NCBI GenBank assembly: GCA_038030265.1
Contig: CM075941.1
Span: 60,427,952-60,491,951, forward strand
DNA length: 64,000 nucleotides
Direction: 5' to 3'
From: Corythucha ciliata
Lineage: Eukaryota; Arthropoda; Insecta; Hemiptera; Tingidae
Shown here: piece after piece, positions 9,292 to 20,166 of the stretch
How the letters are laid out: every line of letters starts with the position of its first letter
Numbering within the stretch: the first letter of the stretch is position 1
The notes under the pieces: model-generated
What the model was told of the DNA's origin: nothing
The model's input: the letters and a program-made list of their open reading frames with translations, nothing else
The model's database searches: none
Translations under genes and position numbers: made by a program

Positions 9292-9622
9292 GGAAGAGCA
9301 CGAATTAATTGTTGGGCTGACATCTCTTAACCTCGCAAGAAAGAGAATACAAACATTGCTTGGAACTTGGGCAATGTGATTCCCAGGGATAATACCGGGA
9401 AAACACGCGTAGGAATGAAGTGGAAGGGGCTAGCCAGAGGGTCGGGGAGAAACGACGACAAAATGTTACCGGGTTCTTGCCTTGGAGTGCTCGAGATACC
9501 CGGTTTTTCCCCTGGACATTAAAAGCTCACTCGACGTTTTGAGGCATTTGGCCTGATTTTCCCTTGTTTTGACTGTCTTATCAGATCCGGCACGTAAAAA
9601 ATAACAAGGTACCATCACTAAC
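9292..9622. other. Unassigned AT/GC-mixed spacer
   Basis: No gene or repeat boundary recognised between the SHY-motif fragment and the IS630-like remnant. Confidence 0.3.
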
Positions 9623-10433
9623 TCATTTTCGACAAAACATCGACTTACCCGGTTTTTTCCCTGTACTCATCAAATCGTTTATTAATGAAAATAATCTACA
9701 ATGAGAGTGAGAACAGTTGATAACATTGTAATCTAAGATGAATTGTCTTATCTGAGCTGCTGCTTCCGTCACTCCCGCGAATATCGGTAAATTGTCGATC
9801 ATTTCATCGTCAAATTGTGTCAACCTCCCAGCATTTTTTTTCTTCGCCCATGACGTGCCGCTCAAAAGTAGCCCAGTTGTCAGGAGTTACTCGCTCCATG
9901 GCTGTTCTAGTAGTAATTTAACATCTTTTATTTTAAAAGTATTGTTTTTTTTCTCATGTGGTCTTTTACCATGGACCAAACCTCAATGGGATTTAATTCA
10001 CAATGGTAAGGGGGCAGCCTTGAAACAGTTTTATTTATTTATTTTGCTTGTTCGTCAATGACGTATGTTGGTACTTGTGTTTAATTGATTTTAATATTTC
10101 GAGTAGCTCTGACTTCAGCATTGATGATGATGTCTCTTTATCATTGATTCGCAGCCATTCAATCATGTCTGCCTTTTCCCACAATGAATTAGGAGTTTTC
10201 TCGCTCTTTACCAAGTATTAGGGGGCGTTGTCCATCACAATGACAGCTCGGTCATCCAGCGAAGGCCGAATCTTTATGAACCACTCCAGAAACGTTTCGC
10301 CACACATTCCGTCGTGGCAATCCGCTGATATTGTAGACTTCCATTTTCGAAATTTTCGGTTTTTCTGAGAGCAGGACTTTATGTTGTTTGTTTGTAGATT
10401 GATAATGAGCAAGCGTTGACGTCTGTGGATCAC
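9623..10433 (-). pseudogene. IS630/Tc1-like (DDE_3-type) transposase remnant
   Basis: The minus strand shows the hallmark blocks of this superfamily in order: ADCHDGMCGETFLEWF, VIVMDNAP (catalytic Asp in DNAP), then after frame breaks LPPYHCELNPIE (catalytic Glu) and WSMVKDHM, then a C-terminal RVTPDNWATFERHV block. An acceptor-like TTGTTCAG precedes the first block, so at least one upstream exon with the first Asp is missing. Stops and frame changes at ~10,215, ~10,050 and ~9,890 make it nonfunctional. A second fragment of the same type of C-terminus lies at 61,080-61,300. Confidence 0.75.
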
Positions 10434-10605
10434 CTGAACAACATAAAAGAAAACAATTTAGAATAGAAACTCTTGTAAAAGCTAGTAAGATTTGTACAAA
10501 TGAACCAAAAAGAAGAATTGAATCGCCCAGACGCTCAAATTACCTTGTGGAAATATTCACTACTTATTCAGAAAAATATGTTTTCGCATGACTTGAACGG
10601 AATTT

Positions 10606-10634
10606 CTTTTATCATCAAATTTTGATGATAAAAG
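10606..10634. repeat. 29-bp near-perfect palindrome at the Gypsy-B 5' breakpoint
   Basis: The half-sites CTTTTATCATCAAA and TTTGATGATAAAAG mirror each other around the centre. The right arm is already gag-coding in frame, so the left arm may be a short inverted duplication formed at the truncation junction. Confidence 0.7.
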
Positions 10635-11412
10635 AGATGTTCACACCCTTTTAAACGAACTAGCTCGTTACAGACAAAATCCAGACTCCGCGTTCCAATT
10701 TCATGAACAAATTCAAAAAATGCTGTATTTAATAATTGCCCAAATTAAAAGTAAGCCAACTGAATACCCACCGGAACTTATTCAATTTATGGAGAAGCTT
10801 GCACTGCGTTGTTTATTAAATGGCTTGAACGAAAATATAGGTCCCTTGTTAAAAACAAAAGCACCTCAAGACTTGAACGAAGCCCTTGTCATCATGACTA
10901 ATGACTTCCAGTTCCTGGCTCGAGGAAAGCAAGTACAAAACCCAAGAAACCAAAAACCTCCTTCTCCCAACCAAAATTTTTACCAAGGAAGAAATCCTCA
11001 ATCCAACTTCAATCCATTTAACCCACAAAGTAATGCTCAATTCCAAAAACCCCAATATTTTAACCCTCAACAACCTCGAAATTTCAATCCTCAAAAACCT
11101 CAAAATTTTAACTTTCAAAAACAACAATTTCATCAAAATCAAAGACCTCAAACAATAAGACCTCCACCTCAACAATTTCAACAAACCTCGCACAGACCAA
11201 ACTATCAATCCAATGCGGATACGCCCACCCCAATGAGCTATCAGACTACACTAAACCACGAAGTCCGTCCAGAAAATGTAATCAACATAACTGATAACCA
11301 AAGTCCAGAAAACATGAACACTATTCGCGAGAATTTCAACCGTGACCATTATAGATTTGACGGGAATAATTTTTTAGGGGATGGCCTCGCGAGTACCAAA
11401 CCATTAACTTAA
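10627..11412 (+). CDS. gag: Gypsy-B gag (5' truncated), Gln/Asn/Pro-rich
   Basis: The frame is open from about 10,627, upstream of the first Met at 10,720, so the true N-terminus is lost. The start (DVHTLLNELARYRQNPDSAF) and the block LRCLLNGLNENIGPLLKTKAPQDL look like capsid helices. Residues ~85-160 are a low-complexity F-N-P-Q tract with no CCHC knuckle, unlike Gypsy-A gag; basic or Q/N-rich tails can replace zinc knuckles in related elements. The stop TAA at 11,410-11,412 overlaps the ATG of the protease frame (TAATG), and a canonical slippery heptamer lies 34 nt upstream of it. Confidence 0.75.
   Translation, partial: DKRDVHTLLNELARYRQNPDSAFQFHEQIQKMLYLIIAQIKSKPTEYPPELIQFMEKLALRCLLNGLNENIGPLLKTKAPQDLNEALVIMTNDFQFLARGKQVQNPRNQKPPSPNQNFYQGRNPQSNFNPFNPQSNAQFQKPQYFNPQQPRNFNPQKPQNFNFQKQQFHQNQRPQTIRPPPQQFQQTSHRPNYQSNADTPTPMSYQTTLNHEVRPENVINITDNQSPENMNTIRENFNRDHYRFDGNNFLGDGLASTKPLT
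11370..11376 (+). promoter_or_regulatory. Candidate -1 ribosomal frameshift site T TTT TTA (gag to pro-pol)
   Basis: Gag codons AAT TTT TTA GGG put T TTT TTA in the X XXY YYZ register. A stop in the -1 frame (TAA, 11,367-11,369) lies immediately upstream, so the pro-pol frame opens exactly at the heptamer and continues through the gag stop. The purine-rich GGGGATGG follows. This heptamer class is a well-known efficient slippery sequence. Confidence 0.7.
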
Positions 11413-12396
11413 TGCACCTAGACAAATCTCAACACCTACCCTATATTACTACCCCTCTAGGTTTAAAGGTTCTTATCGACACCGGAAGTTCTAACAGTTT
11501 TATTAAAACCCTCATTACTGAAAAATTATTTCGAGAAAAAATTAAAGAGGATAAGTTCACGGTAAAAACTGCACACGGTGAAAGTACTGGCACCTCCAGT
11601 CTTGACCTGTGTAGCAGTGTAATTTTCGAAAAAACAAGAACCCCCTGTAAATTTTTCGTATTCAACTTTCACAGTTCTTTCGATATACTTTTAGGACTTG
11701 ATTGCCTAAAATCATTAAACGCTACCCTAAAATTAGGAGAAAATAAATTGAAAATCGGAACGATTGATGTTCCAATTCAAATGTACTTAATTCCTCAAGA
11801 AGTAAAAAGTTACTCGATACAAGGCCGCTCGGCAAAACAAATTGAAATTCAATTAACAACCGTAAAAGACGGTGAAGCCCTCATCCACCATAATAAATTC
11901 GGAACCATCGAGATTCCCGAATGCATTGTGTCCGTAAAAACAGCAAAGCAAACTGCTTAGCAATAAACACAGATATAGTTCCACTAAAGAAATTCATTTG
12001 CGAAGGGCTTTAAATAAAAACGAGGCCGAACCCTACTGCATCGTGCAGAATGGTTATATTATTACCTCGTATGAAAATTTCAATTCAATTAAAAATGGAT
12101 CAGATTGCATTGTGACAACAGAATCCAATAATTTTGAAATCAAGATCGTAAAAGAACCCCATCCAACTGAAAGAAACAAAATAAAAGTTTTGGAATTATT
12201 TAATCGATTGAGATTAGACCATTTGAACGAAGAAGAACAAAATCAACTGGAAAAATTACTAATTGACTATTCAGATATATTGTACGACGAAAATGGAAAA
12301 TTGAGTACAACGAGTGAAATAAAACACATTATCCGTACTACGTATGAAATACCAGTTTACACCAAATCTTACAGGTACCCCGAAGTTTATAGGTAG
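11377..12396 (+). pseudogene. pol: Gypsy-B protease and N-terminal RT segment, cut by hAT-A
   Basis: The first part holds a retropepsin core with VLIDTGSSNSF (catalytic Asp) and ILLGLDCL. A frame break lies between 11,960 and 11,998. The second part, FNRLRLDHLNEEEQNQLEKL ... DILYDENGKL ... HIIRTTYEIPVYTKSYRYP, is the conserved approach to the RT fingers of Gypsy elements. The frame ends at 12,396 because hAT-A inserted; the RT frame resumes directly after the duplicated target at 20,167-20,174. Confidence 0.8.
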
Positions 12397-12401
12397 TGAT
12401 G

Positions 12402-12478
12402 TGGTCTTGCATTCTTGGTCTTGGTCTTGGTCTTGCTTAAATCCGAGGTCTTGGTCTTGAAGTCTTGGTCTTGCAAAA
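12402..12478. repeat. Subterminal GGTCTTG array, left end of hAT-A
   Basis: About eight copies of GGTCTTG or a one-mismatch variant in ~75 bp. The right end (20,045-20,157) has a matching array in both orientations. Such subterminal clusters in hAT elements bind transposase; that role is inferred here. Confidence 0.8.
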
Positions 12479-12480
12479 AT

Positions 12481-13556
12481 ATAAGTGATTATTCCATGGC
12501 GATTGAAAGCGTATGAGCTTATAGTATGAGGTTAGCCCAACCTCCCCTCTGGCCTCGCTCAACAGTTTTTGCTACTTATGCCCGTATTCATAGTAGTAAA
12601 AATGAATGAAATCAGCTGTTGTTGGAAGAAAATCATCAGTTTGGACGCCCACTTATGGTGGATCCCCACCATACCACCGAGGGTTAAGGTTTGAGGTACG
12701 TTAACTCTGAATTAACCGAAAAAATGCGTCACAATTTATGTAAACAACGTTTGAGTTTGGTAACTCCAACCTAACTCCCGTTGGTGAAATTGGCCCTTAG
12801 GGAAATTTAAATTTAAGTTTAAGAAATGTCTATAAATACGGGCCTTATATTAAAGGTAAAAATTAAGGGTGGGATTTTTCAGCCCGGCAAAAAATGGAGA
12901 GTTCCCGGCAGAAAAGTGAGTCATACCGGCTAAACTATCAATATATTTGTTTCCGTTGAGAAATTCATTCATTTTGCATCTTCAGCTTCGATTTTAATAA
13001 TCCGTGTCTCTTGAAGGTATTTGAAAATCGGCCATTTTGGTTTTTTAGGTTTTTTTTTTTTTTCAAAACAGTACGGAAAAAATTCTTTACCGTATTGTTT
13101 TTAAAAACAGTACAGTTAAAAATGCTTAACCGTACTGTACGGAAAAAGTCAACCTACCTGTAACTTCGGTAGTGAAAAGGACAACTTACCAAGCAAGTCG
13201 CGTGAAAAATATTTTAGCTCCTAGACAAGAAAAGAGACACTTTTGAGACTCATTCGCGGCCGTAAAATAGGGTTTTATCATCATGTAGAATAAAAACACT
13301 TTTTTTAGCCAGGCAATTAAATATATCCCAAAAAAATGAATAAATACAATAAAATAACCTCTACGCCGACTCACCTAGCACATTTTGCCCATAAGTGAGT
13401 ATAATTATAGTGAAATACTGGTGTGGCTGCTTCGTGTGGAATTAGCGGGATAAGGTAATTGACAGAAAATTCAAAAACATTACCTCTATTAATAACAAAA
13501 ATTATATTTATGAAAAAAAAAAAAAAACAAACCAAATCGGGGATCAGGGGAGGGGT
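12481..13556. other. hAT-A noncoding 3' side
   Basis: No supported gene. The region near 13,040-13,145 contains short repeats of ACAGTACGGAAAAA and inverted variants that could form hairpins. Confidence 0.4.
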
Positions 13557-15000
13557 CTAGTTCTTCAATCCGGCCCAGGAATTCAGGCACAGGAGCCACT
13601 TTGCCGATTCATTAGAAAGCCGATTGCGATGTTTCCGAATTAGGAGCCCAGCCTTCGAAAAAAGTCTTTCAGCTGGTACTGAAGTAGCTGGGACCGAGAA
13701 GAAATCCCGTGTCATGCTAGCAAGAATAGGGAATTTTTTTTCGTGGCGCTTCCACCAGTCCAAAATGCATTCGTCGCTCGCTGCTCTTGGCTCTGATAAA
13801 TACTCCTCGAGTTCCCTTTTATGTGACGACGAGATTTCTTCTTGTTGGGAATACAGTTGATCGTAATCGATGAGCTCTTCGTCTTCGACATTCTTATTTG
13901 TGATTGCCTCGCTCGTGGGTGGTTCATATCTGTTTTTGGAGTACTGCTTGAAGATGAGTTCGAATTTTTTCAAACTCCGTTTCTTCATTTCTTTCCCCCA
14001 ATCTGTCATGTCAAAGGTAACAACTTTATGCCTCGGATCCAACACGAGAGTGACACAATACACCCAATTAAACATTCTATAATGTTTCAGCATTTTATTC
14101 CTTGATGCCTGAAATGCTTCCACAAGGCGTTCACTCACTGAACTTCTACTTGCTTCCTCGTTGAGTTTTTTGGCGGTTGCCTCTATTCTGTCGAGGAGAA
14201 GATTGAAAGATACAATCACCAGAGGAAGCGTCACATATCGATCTCCACCCAGTTTTGTCGATAAAATTTTAAAATTGTGCAGAAATTTGTGAACCCTTTC
14301 AAAAATGGTCCACTCATCTTCATTTAGTGTGAATTTATGCAGTTCTGGAAGAGTGCTAGACAGAGTATTGATTCCTGCTTTAAGCTTGATAGCTATCCCG
14401 AGCATCTCGTGTGTAGAGTTCCATCTAGTAGGAAAATCTATCACAAGATTCAAGTTCGACGGGACGCTGGCCGTTTCACAGGCAGATCGAAATTTGTTCC
14501 GTAGCACCTCGCTTCTTCTTATCTTGCAAACGAACGATCGTAGCTTTCCGATGGATGTGGACGCGTCCTCCATCACCGAAGGTTCGTCGTCTGAATCTTC
14601 GTCCAAAGAGTCTTCCTCGGAACTGGATGCCCCACAGTAATTGAGCATGAGCGTATCCAAAAGCGCGTTGACTCCAAGGTTCAGGATATGAGCGAGACAT
14701 CTAAAGTGCTGATCTTCAGCGTCAAATTCCATGATTTTCGACAGTTCCTGCATGAATTTGGTATTTGCCGAAGCATTATCCACGGTTATGCCTTGAATTT
14801 TGTTTTCAATGCCGAATTCCTGAAGACATTGCTTGAATAATTTGGCGATGTATTCGCCGGTATGTCTCCCGTGCGATGGGATGAAATCTAATGCAGTGGA
14901 ACGGAAGTTCCAATTTTCGTCGATATAATGAATTGTCACGCCATAATAACTTTTGCCGGCCACAGAAGTCCAACCGTCAATAGTAGGGGAAGTCCTCGTA
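13557..15000 (-). pseudogene. hAT-A transposase, catalytic core and dimerisation domain
   Basis: About 480 codons. Near the N-terminus SPTIDGWTSVAGKSYYGVT contains the first catalytic Asp of hAT transposases, followed by FRCLAHILNLGVNALL. The middle (TRWNSTHEMLGIAIKLK) matches the conserved RW motif. The C-terminus ILDWWKRHEKKFPILASMT ... SVPATSVPAERLFSKAG ... RNRLSNESAK is a canonical hAT dimerisation domain. The 5' end is cut by the Tigger insertion at the TA at 14,999-15,000. Joined to the piece beyond Tigger (18,091-18,336) the frame is off by one base, so the gene carried a lesion or gained one near the site. Confidence 0.88.
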
Positions 15001-15181
15001 CCTTGGGACAGTTTTTTCATTCAAATTTTTTTTCCCGTTTAAATATTTTTCATGGACCAAACAAAGGGTCTATAATTTACTACTACGCCTAAGGTTTAAT
15101 AATATGTATCAAACATAATTATCAAAACAGTTTAAGTACCCCAAAACTAGATTTTTCATTTTTTCAATTTTGTCCCAAGGT

Positions 15182-15250
15182 ACAAACTGGGTATGCACCT
15201 TGGGACACACTAGTTTGAACCTTGGGACAGGTGTTGTACCTTGGGACAGG
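15182..15250. repeat. Subterminal CCTTGGGACA copies (left)
   Basis: Three more copies of the terminal decamer or its 9-10-base variant follow the left end. The right side has two at 17,701-17,739. Because the element's protein has a CENP-B/psq-like HTH, these are likely binding sites (inference). Confidence 0.75.
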
Positions 15251-15701
15251 TAGGAAAATTAAAAAAAAAAGCGTCTCATTTGTTCAAAATTTGTAATTTT
15301 AAGAACTGGTAAATCTAAACAGTCAAAAATATTCCTCATATCACGTGTCAGAGATCACAATAAATGGTCAAATCAGTGCTTTTTTCAACATGTATCACAT
15401 ATTAGGAAAGTTTCATCACAAAATATCACATAAAAATAGGTAGTAGAATTACATCACATGAAATTCATAAAACTAATCAGTCAACAAGGTTGGTGTGTAG
15501 AAAAACTAAAAAGCACCCTTCCAAATAAAGTAAATCTCCTAGAAAGAATCGTTTTATAGATAATGAACGAACTTTTTCTTATTGCAACTGCACAACAAAC
15601 AACACCTTATCCCTTGAGATAAAAAAAACAAAACAATAGAAACGTCATTATAAAATCAGTGAATGTTGGATTATAAAAATTATCGACGAAAAAAGAGTTT
15701 A

Positions 15702-17640
15702 TCATTGAATGTTAAAATTTGAAAAATCAACTTGGAAGTCCAAAAGACGACTTTGTCTCTCAGAGCTCCCTGCCACCTTTGGGGTGGGAAGCTTCAAAAC
15801 TACCTCACTATGCAGTAAAACATATTCTTCGGCGTTTTCAGGAATAAAGAATTTATTTTTTAAGGTAGACCTTTTTAAATAAACCACGATGAGGCCGCCG
15901 TCGTCCTCTCCCACAATTTTACAAATATAATTGTGCATCGCTTTTTTTCCTGCTACCTTACCAACGCAAAACTCTCCCACACCACACCCATGGGCCCGTG
16001 GTCTTGCAACACTTCCGATTCACTACCGGACAAGCTGAAATCTTCTTCAGAGGCAGAAGAGGTTTGATCGTCTGAGAGATTGAGTTGCTCATCATCTGTG
16101 TCGTCTTGAAACAAAACTCTTTTGGTCTTATTAACTTTGGCAGGTTTAGGTGGTTTATTTTTTTTCTCTTCACGGGAATTCTTCGCTTCTTTAAGAGCTC
16201 GTAACTCTGGGGTCAACGTTAGAAGTGTGGTTCTCCCTCGTTTTCTCCCTTTTGCAGTGGCCTTCCGAACACTCTTCGGGAAAGGCCTTACGTCTTGTGG
16301 CGAAATCACTGTAGAGGTTGGTGGATCCATTGATGTTGATGGTTTAGGTGCTGGCGCTGAAACCATGGTCGGAGGGCTCGCCGCTGGGTCATCCGGTGGA
16401 GGTTGGTTAGAAACCTCTGATCCGAGAAAATCCACATCAGAAAAAATATTTTCGTTCAGAGGCCAGATGCCTGTGCAGCGGAATCCGCTCATGATGTTGT
16501 TTGGGGTAAAAGCAAGAGGATAAGCTTTACCCACAAGAACAGCAATATCATGGATTGATATGGGCACACAAGGATTCATCAGCATAAACTCGTCACATGC
16601 CGTGTTATAAAATTTTTTCAAAGGGCCAAAAACCGATCTGTCTAGGGGCTGCAGTTTGTGACTACAATGGGGTTGAAATGTCAGCATCTCAATTCCTTTT
16701 TTTTTGCGAATTCAATTGATTCTATGGAAAGGTGGCTCTCGTGGTTGTCCAAAATCAGTAAGGCAGGATTTTCGGGGCTGACGTTTATTTGCTTCGCAAA
16801 ACTCTGCAAATATTTGAAAAATACCTCAGCATTGGACCAACCACTCTTGTTGGCATGACCAACAGATCCTGGTGGAGCCCCGTTCATGGTTCTTTGAGGA
16901 AGGTTCACTCGTGGAAATATGAAATGAGGAGGAATCGAAGAACCAGATGCAGAGATGGTGCAGATGACTGTGACCAAGTTCCCTCTTTCTTGAGATGTAA
17001 CTTTATTTACTTGTTTTATGCCTTTTGGCGCCAGAACCTTTTTGGGTACATGGACCGTAGTTAAACCACTCTCGTCCACGTTAAAAATTCTCGTTGGGTC
17101 AAAATTTCGTTTGGACATGACGCCCTTCAGATTTTTAAAAAACTCCCCAACTGTGTGCCGATTGAAACACATAGCGCGTCCAAGACTGGTGGCCTGAGGG
17201 GTTCGGAGAGAAATTAGGTGACCATGACGCGACATAAAATGAGTATACCAGTTTTTACCCGCTTTTCGTTTCAAATCCCATGAAGAGGGGTAGCGGAGTG
17301 CGTTAGCTTTTGCAAAGCTATACGCAAGGGCTTTGATTCCATCAACGGTAAGGCCGTGGTAAATGTTTGCCGAATGCAGGATATAATCTTTTAACATCCC
17401 TTCTTGAACTGCATTAAAAACCTTCCAAACATCTAGCCCAGAGTTGAAAGTATAAATTTCATGGCCTGAATTGACAAACCTTTTCACGTGGCGATGGATG
17501 GTGCTCTTCTGCACCCCAGTTTGACGGGCTGCATCCCGTATGGAGAGCTTTTGCTTCACGACAAGGTGGACTGCCTTTTCAACGAGAGGCCCATCCACAT
17601 TTAATCGTTTGACTCCTTCCTTAGATCTAGGCATCTGCAA
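15702..17640 (-). pseudogene. Tigger/jerky-like transposase with two frameshifts
   Basis: The first frame (17,640-16,681) starts MQMPRSKEGVKRLNVDGP with an HTH of the psq class (SIRDAARQTGVQKSTIHRHV), a second DNA-binding block (GKNWYTHFMSRHGHLISLR), then the catalytic core NVDESGLTTVHVPKKV and LLILDNHESHLS. After a lesion in an A9 run near 16,690 the core continues with PHCSHKLQPLDRSVFGPLK (third Asp). A Pro/Ser/Lys-rich linker follows. After a second frame change near 15,970 comes a C-terminal module (HNYICKIVGEDDGGLIVVYL ... FFIPENAEEYV ... LKLPTP). It is otherwise complete, so the inactivation is recent. Confidence 0.88.
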
Positions 17641-17698
17641 AAGAATGAACCAAAATCCCTTTCAGAATGGACTAGAGATGAAGATTTATAATGTCTCT

Positions 17699-17745
17699 TA
17701 GTGTCCCAAGGTACAAACCTCAACGTGTCCCAAGGTACAAAAAGA
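17699..17745. repeat. Subterminal TGTCCCAAGG copies (right)
   Basis: Two direct copies of TGTCCCAAGGTACAAA spaced 28 bp apart, in addition to the terminal copy at 18,080-18,089. Confidence 0.8.
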
Positions 17746-18090
17746 GCAAGTATTCCGAAAAGTGTAGACAGTGACTTAGCATGATATTGCCACGTCTTGA
17801 AAACATCAGAATCGTGACAGCAACCCTTGGTTTGATGGGAAACACGTCAAAGAAAAAGAAATTTCAACTTACCGTCTCAGGAGAAGATTATCTGTGGAGT
17901 CAAACAAAATTTGGGCAGACAGCGAAAACAGATAAGGCTTATCAAATTAACACGGACGGAGATAACAGAGGAAGCGGCACTTACACAGTGTTACCACTTC
18001 ATCCACCACCCAATAGGAGGCAGTCGGAATTTTTCCCACTTCTTTTCAAATTTATTTGAGCATTGTCCGGAGGTACAAGTGTCCCAAGGT

Positions 18091-18336
18091 ACGAGAACTT
18101 CCCAGGACATCTTTGATTTATTCGTTTTCAGTTTCTGTATTAAAATTCCTTTGACTTCCTCGTACCTTTCGAATACCATCTTTTTCAAAGTGAATCTCTT
18201 CGGAAACTTATTTTGCGGACTTATCAGCTTGAAATAATCTTGAGTTACTTAGTCATCAAAGAACGAGAAAGGCAAGTATTTTGAAGTAATCCAGTCGACC
18301 GTCGCCGATTCGAAATCTTTTGAATCATGTTTTTGC
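18091..18336 (-). pseudogene. hAT-A transposase, upstream half of core exon
   Basis: Directly across the Tigger insertion the minus strand reads an hAT-like block: DWITSKYLPFSFFDD, then an in-frame stop (near 18,252), then TQDYFKLISP, FPKRFTLKKMVFERYEEVKG and SKMSWEVLV. This matches the PFS.ved..F..l...ltP region preceding the first catalytic Asp. A 3' splice site (TTTTTTGTTACAG) borders it at 18,337. The stop indicates decay. Confidence 0.7.
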
Positions 18337-18850
18337 TCCTGTAACAAAAAATTCAGTTCATTTTGTTTCGTATTCAATTTAATTTCATATTATGGTTAAC
18401 GCAAAGTTCACGTAAAGTGAAAACAGGAACAGGACGAATGGGAATGCTATTTTGCTATTTATAATTAGTAAAGTTACATCAATAAAATCAGTGGTGGATC
18501 CACCGGGGGGGGGGGGGTCTTGAGAGGTCAGACCCCCCCCCATCTTAAGGTCAGAATAATAAGAAAGAAATAGAATGTGAAAGAGCGAATCGACATCACA
18601 TCACTACAAATGAAGCGGGAAAATTCATGTGAAACTCAGGGTGGGTAAAGAACTTCCCCCCCCAAGGATTTTGAAACCCGAAAATCAGGAAAAGTGGCTC
18701 CTATATCTTTTTTTTTTCACTGGCGGTATGCAATCTCCCCCTCCCCTCCTACCAGGTGAACATTTTTGCTTCGAACCCCGCCCTTGATAAAATGCTGGAT
18801 CCACCTCTGAACTGAATAAAAAGAAGTTAAAACGAAAATTTATTCTCCTA
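18337..18850 (-). other. hAT-A intron with poly(G)/poly(C) patches
   Basis: The donor AAG|GTAGGA at about 18,850 and the acceptor at 18,337 fit a ~515-bp intron between the BED exon and the core exon. It includes a G14 run near 18,510 and a C9 run near 18,535, likely to be error-prone in assembly. Confidence 0.55.
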
Positions 18851-19175
18851 CCTTGGATGCCGAATGAAAGAAATCAGCTATACTTCGAGTCGTAGTAGCT
18901 TCTTGGGAGGCATCATGGAAAGTCGCTCTGTACTCCTTGTTATGCGCACATTTCAGGTGTTTTAAGAGGCCGGTTGTATTTTTATTCTTCATCTTGATTA
19001 CTACTTTCTTTTTACTGGTTGATCGGCACAGTTTGCACAGTCCAGTTGGATCCGTTGTCCCCTCGATGATGAAGTACTCATCAAATTTACTTTTATTGGG
19101 TCCGCGAGATTTTTGAACGCTTTGTTTTGAGGAGGGCTCTTTCTCGTCCAACTCGTCTGAATCGCGCTCGAACAT
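18851..19175 (-). CDS. hAT-A transposase exon 1: BED zinc finger
   Basis: From MFERDSDELDEKEPSSKQ the frame enters a BED finger: SKFDEYFIIEG, GLCKLCRSTSKKK (C-x2-C), NTTGLLKHLKCAHNKEY (H-x4-H type). It then runs IADFFHSASK to a donor site. BED fingers bind DNA at transposon ends and are standard at hAT N-termini. I prefer the Met at 19,175 to the upstream one at 19,217 because the upstream residues are hydrophobic and atypical. Confidence 0.75.
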
Positions 19176-19217
19176 TTTGTAATTTGTGGCAATAATTATT
19201 ACAGCATTGAAGTACAA

Positions 19218-20044
19218 GAAAAACTAGCACGAGCCACACAACTCGAAACTCGAATGAAGAATAAAAACTTCCCTTTCTTGTCTCTGCGAGCGTTCCTTTT
19301 TGTAGGGGTCGTAGCGTAGCAGAAAACATTGCTTGCGTAGCGCTTTTTTCTATATTATGAAGGAATCCCCAAACTACGTCCTTGAAAAGGACCGCTCGAC
19401 CGCTGCTCTTTTTTCGCCATCCCAATACTTTTCATAAGTTCATCGTTCATCAAGTCTATCTTAACTGCGGATTTTAATTACCCATTATCTTCTCCCAAAC
19501 TTTCATGGGCGCATCGTAATTATTATACACCTAGAAAAATTAATGCCCTTTCACCCGATGTATGATACAACATTTCAAAGGGCTCACACAAAATCACATT
19601 CCTGAAGGGGAACCAACTGTTTGCACAATATTGTTGTCGTGATTTGAAACCAAAATTCTCGTCGGGCCGTTTCCCAAAATTTTAGGGTGAAGGAGCTGTA
19701 CATAATAGGTACAATATTTTTCTGGATTGAATTAGAATAAGAATGACACATAAAATGGCGGGGGGGGGGGTTAAAATAAGCAACATTTTATGGTTATCGT
19801 GTGTAACTTTAAAAATAAATGAAATACCCATACACGTAAATCCAGCTATTGGCAACCCACTCCCCACCCACCAATCACCAAAGAACATTATGTAGTGTAG
19901 GTAAGCAAGTGGCCGCTGCAGAACAAACGCTATCGATTTGATACCAATTACCAAAGTTTTCAATTTATTCAATTTAATGGATAAATTGTTGAGAATTGTC
20001 AGATTGAAATTGTTGAGATGGTCAGGGTACCTACCGGAATGTTA
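19218..20044. other. hAT-A 5' noncoding region
   Basis: No supported gene. It contains a G10 run near 19,760 and presumably the hAT-A promoter, which I cannot delimit. Confidence 0.35.
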
Positions 20045-20166
20045 GTCTCGCAAGACCAGGATAGTTCTGGTCTTGGTCTTGCGGACCATTAAGCGGTCTT
20101 GGTCTTGGTCTTGTAAGCAAGACCAAGACCAGTCTTGCAAGACCACCATGGTCTTGTTCATCACTA

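Larger units (their letters stand above)
15001..18089 (-). mobile_element. Tigger/pogo-type transposon nested in hAT-A
   Basis: The termini are CCTTGGGACA at 15,001 and its complement TGTCCCAAGG ending at 18,089, flanked by TA on both sides (14,999-15,000 and 18,090-18,091), the target of pogo/Tigger elements. It lies inside the hAT-A transposase exon. The encoded protein has a psq-type HTH and DDE core. Additional copies of the CCTTGGGACA motif lie within ~250-400 bp of both ends. The length is 3,089 bp. Confidence 0.9.
12394..20166 (-). mobile_element. hAT-A: 7.8-kb hAT transposon with 8-bp TSD TTTATAGG, carrying a Tigger insertion
   Basis: The ends are TAGTGATG at 12,394 and CATCACTA at 20,159-20,166, perfect 8-bp inverted repeats of the hAT type (TAG-N-G). 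They are flanked by identical 8-bp duplications TTTATAGG at 12,386-12,393 and 20,167-20,174. Inside are a BED-finger exon and an hAT dimerisation exon on the minus strand. Both ends carry arrays of a GGTCTTG heptamer. Excluding the 3.1-kb Tigger insertion, the element is ~4.7 kb. The paralogous Gypsy copy at 57,427-57,434 shows the unduplicated target, confirming the boundaries. Confidence 0.93.

Noticed and set aside
16122..16523. A plus-strand 133-codon frame in Tigger
   Set aside because: Antisense to the Ser/Pro/Lys-rich linker of the Tigger transposase.
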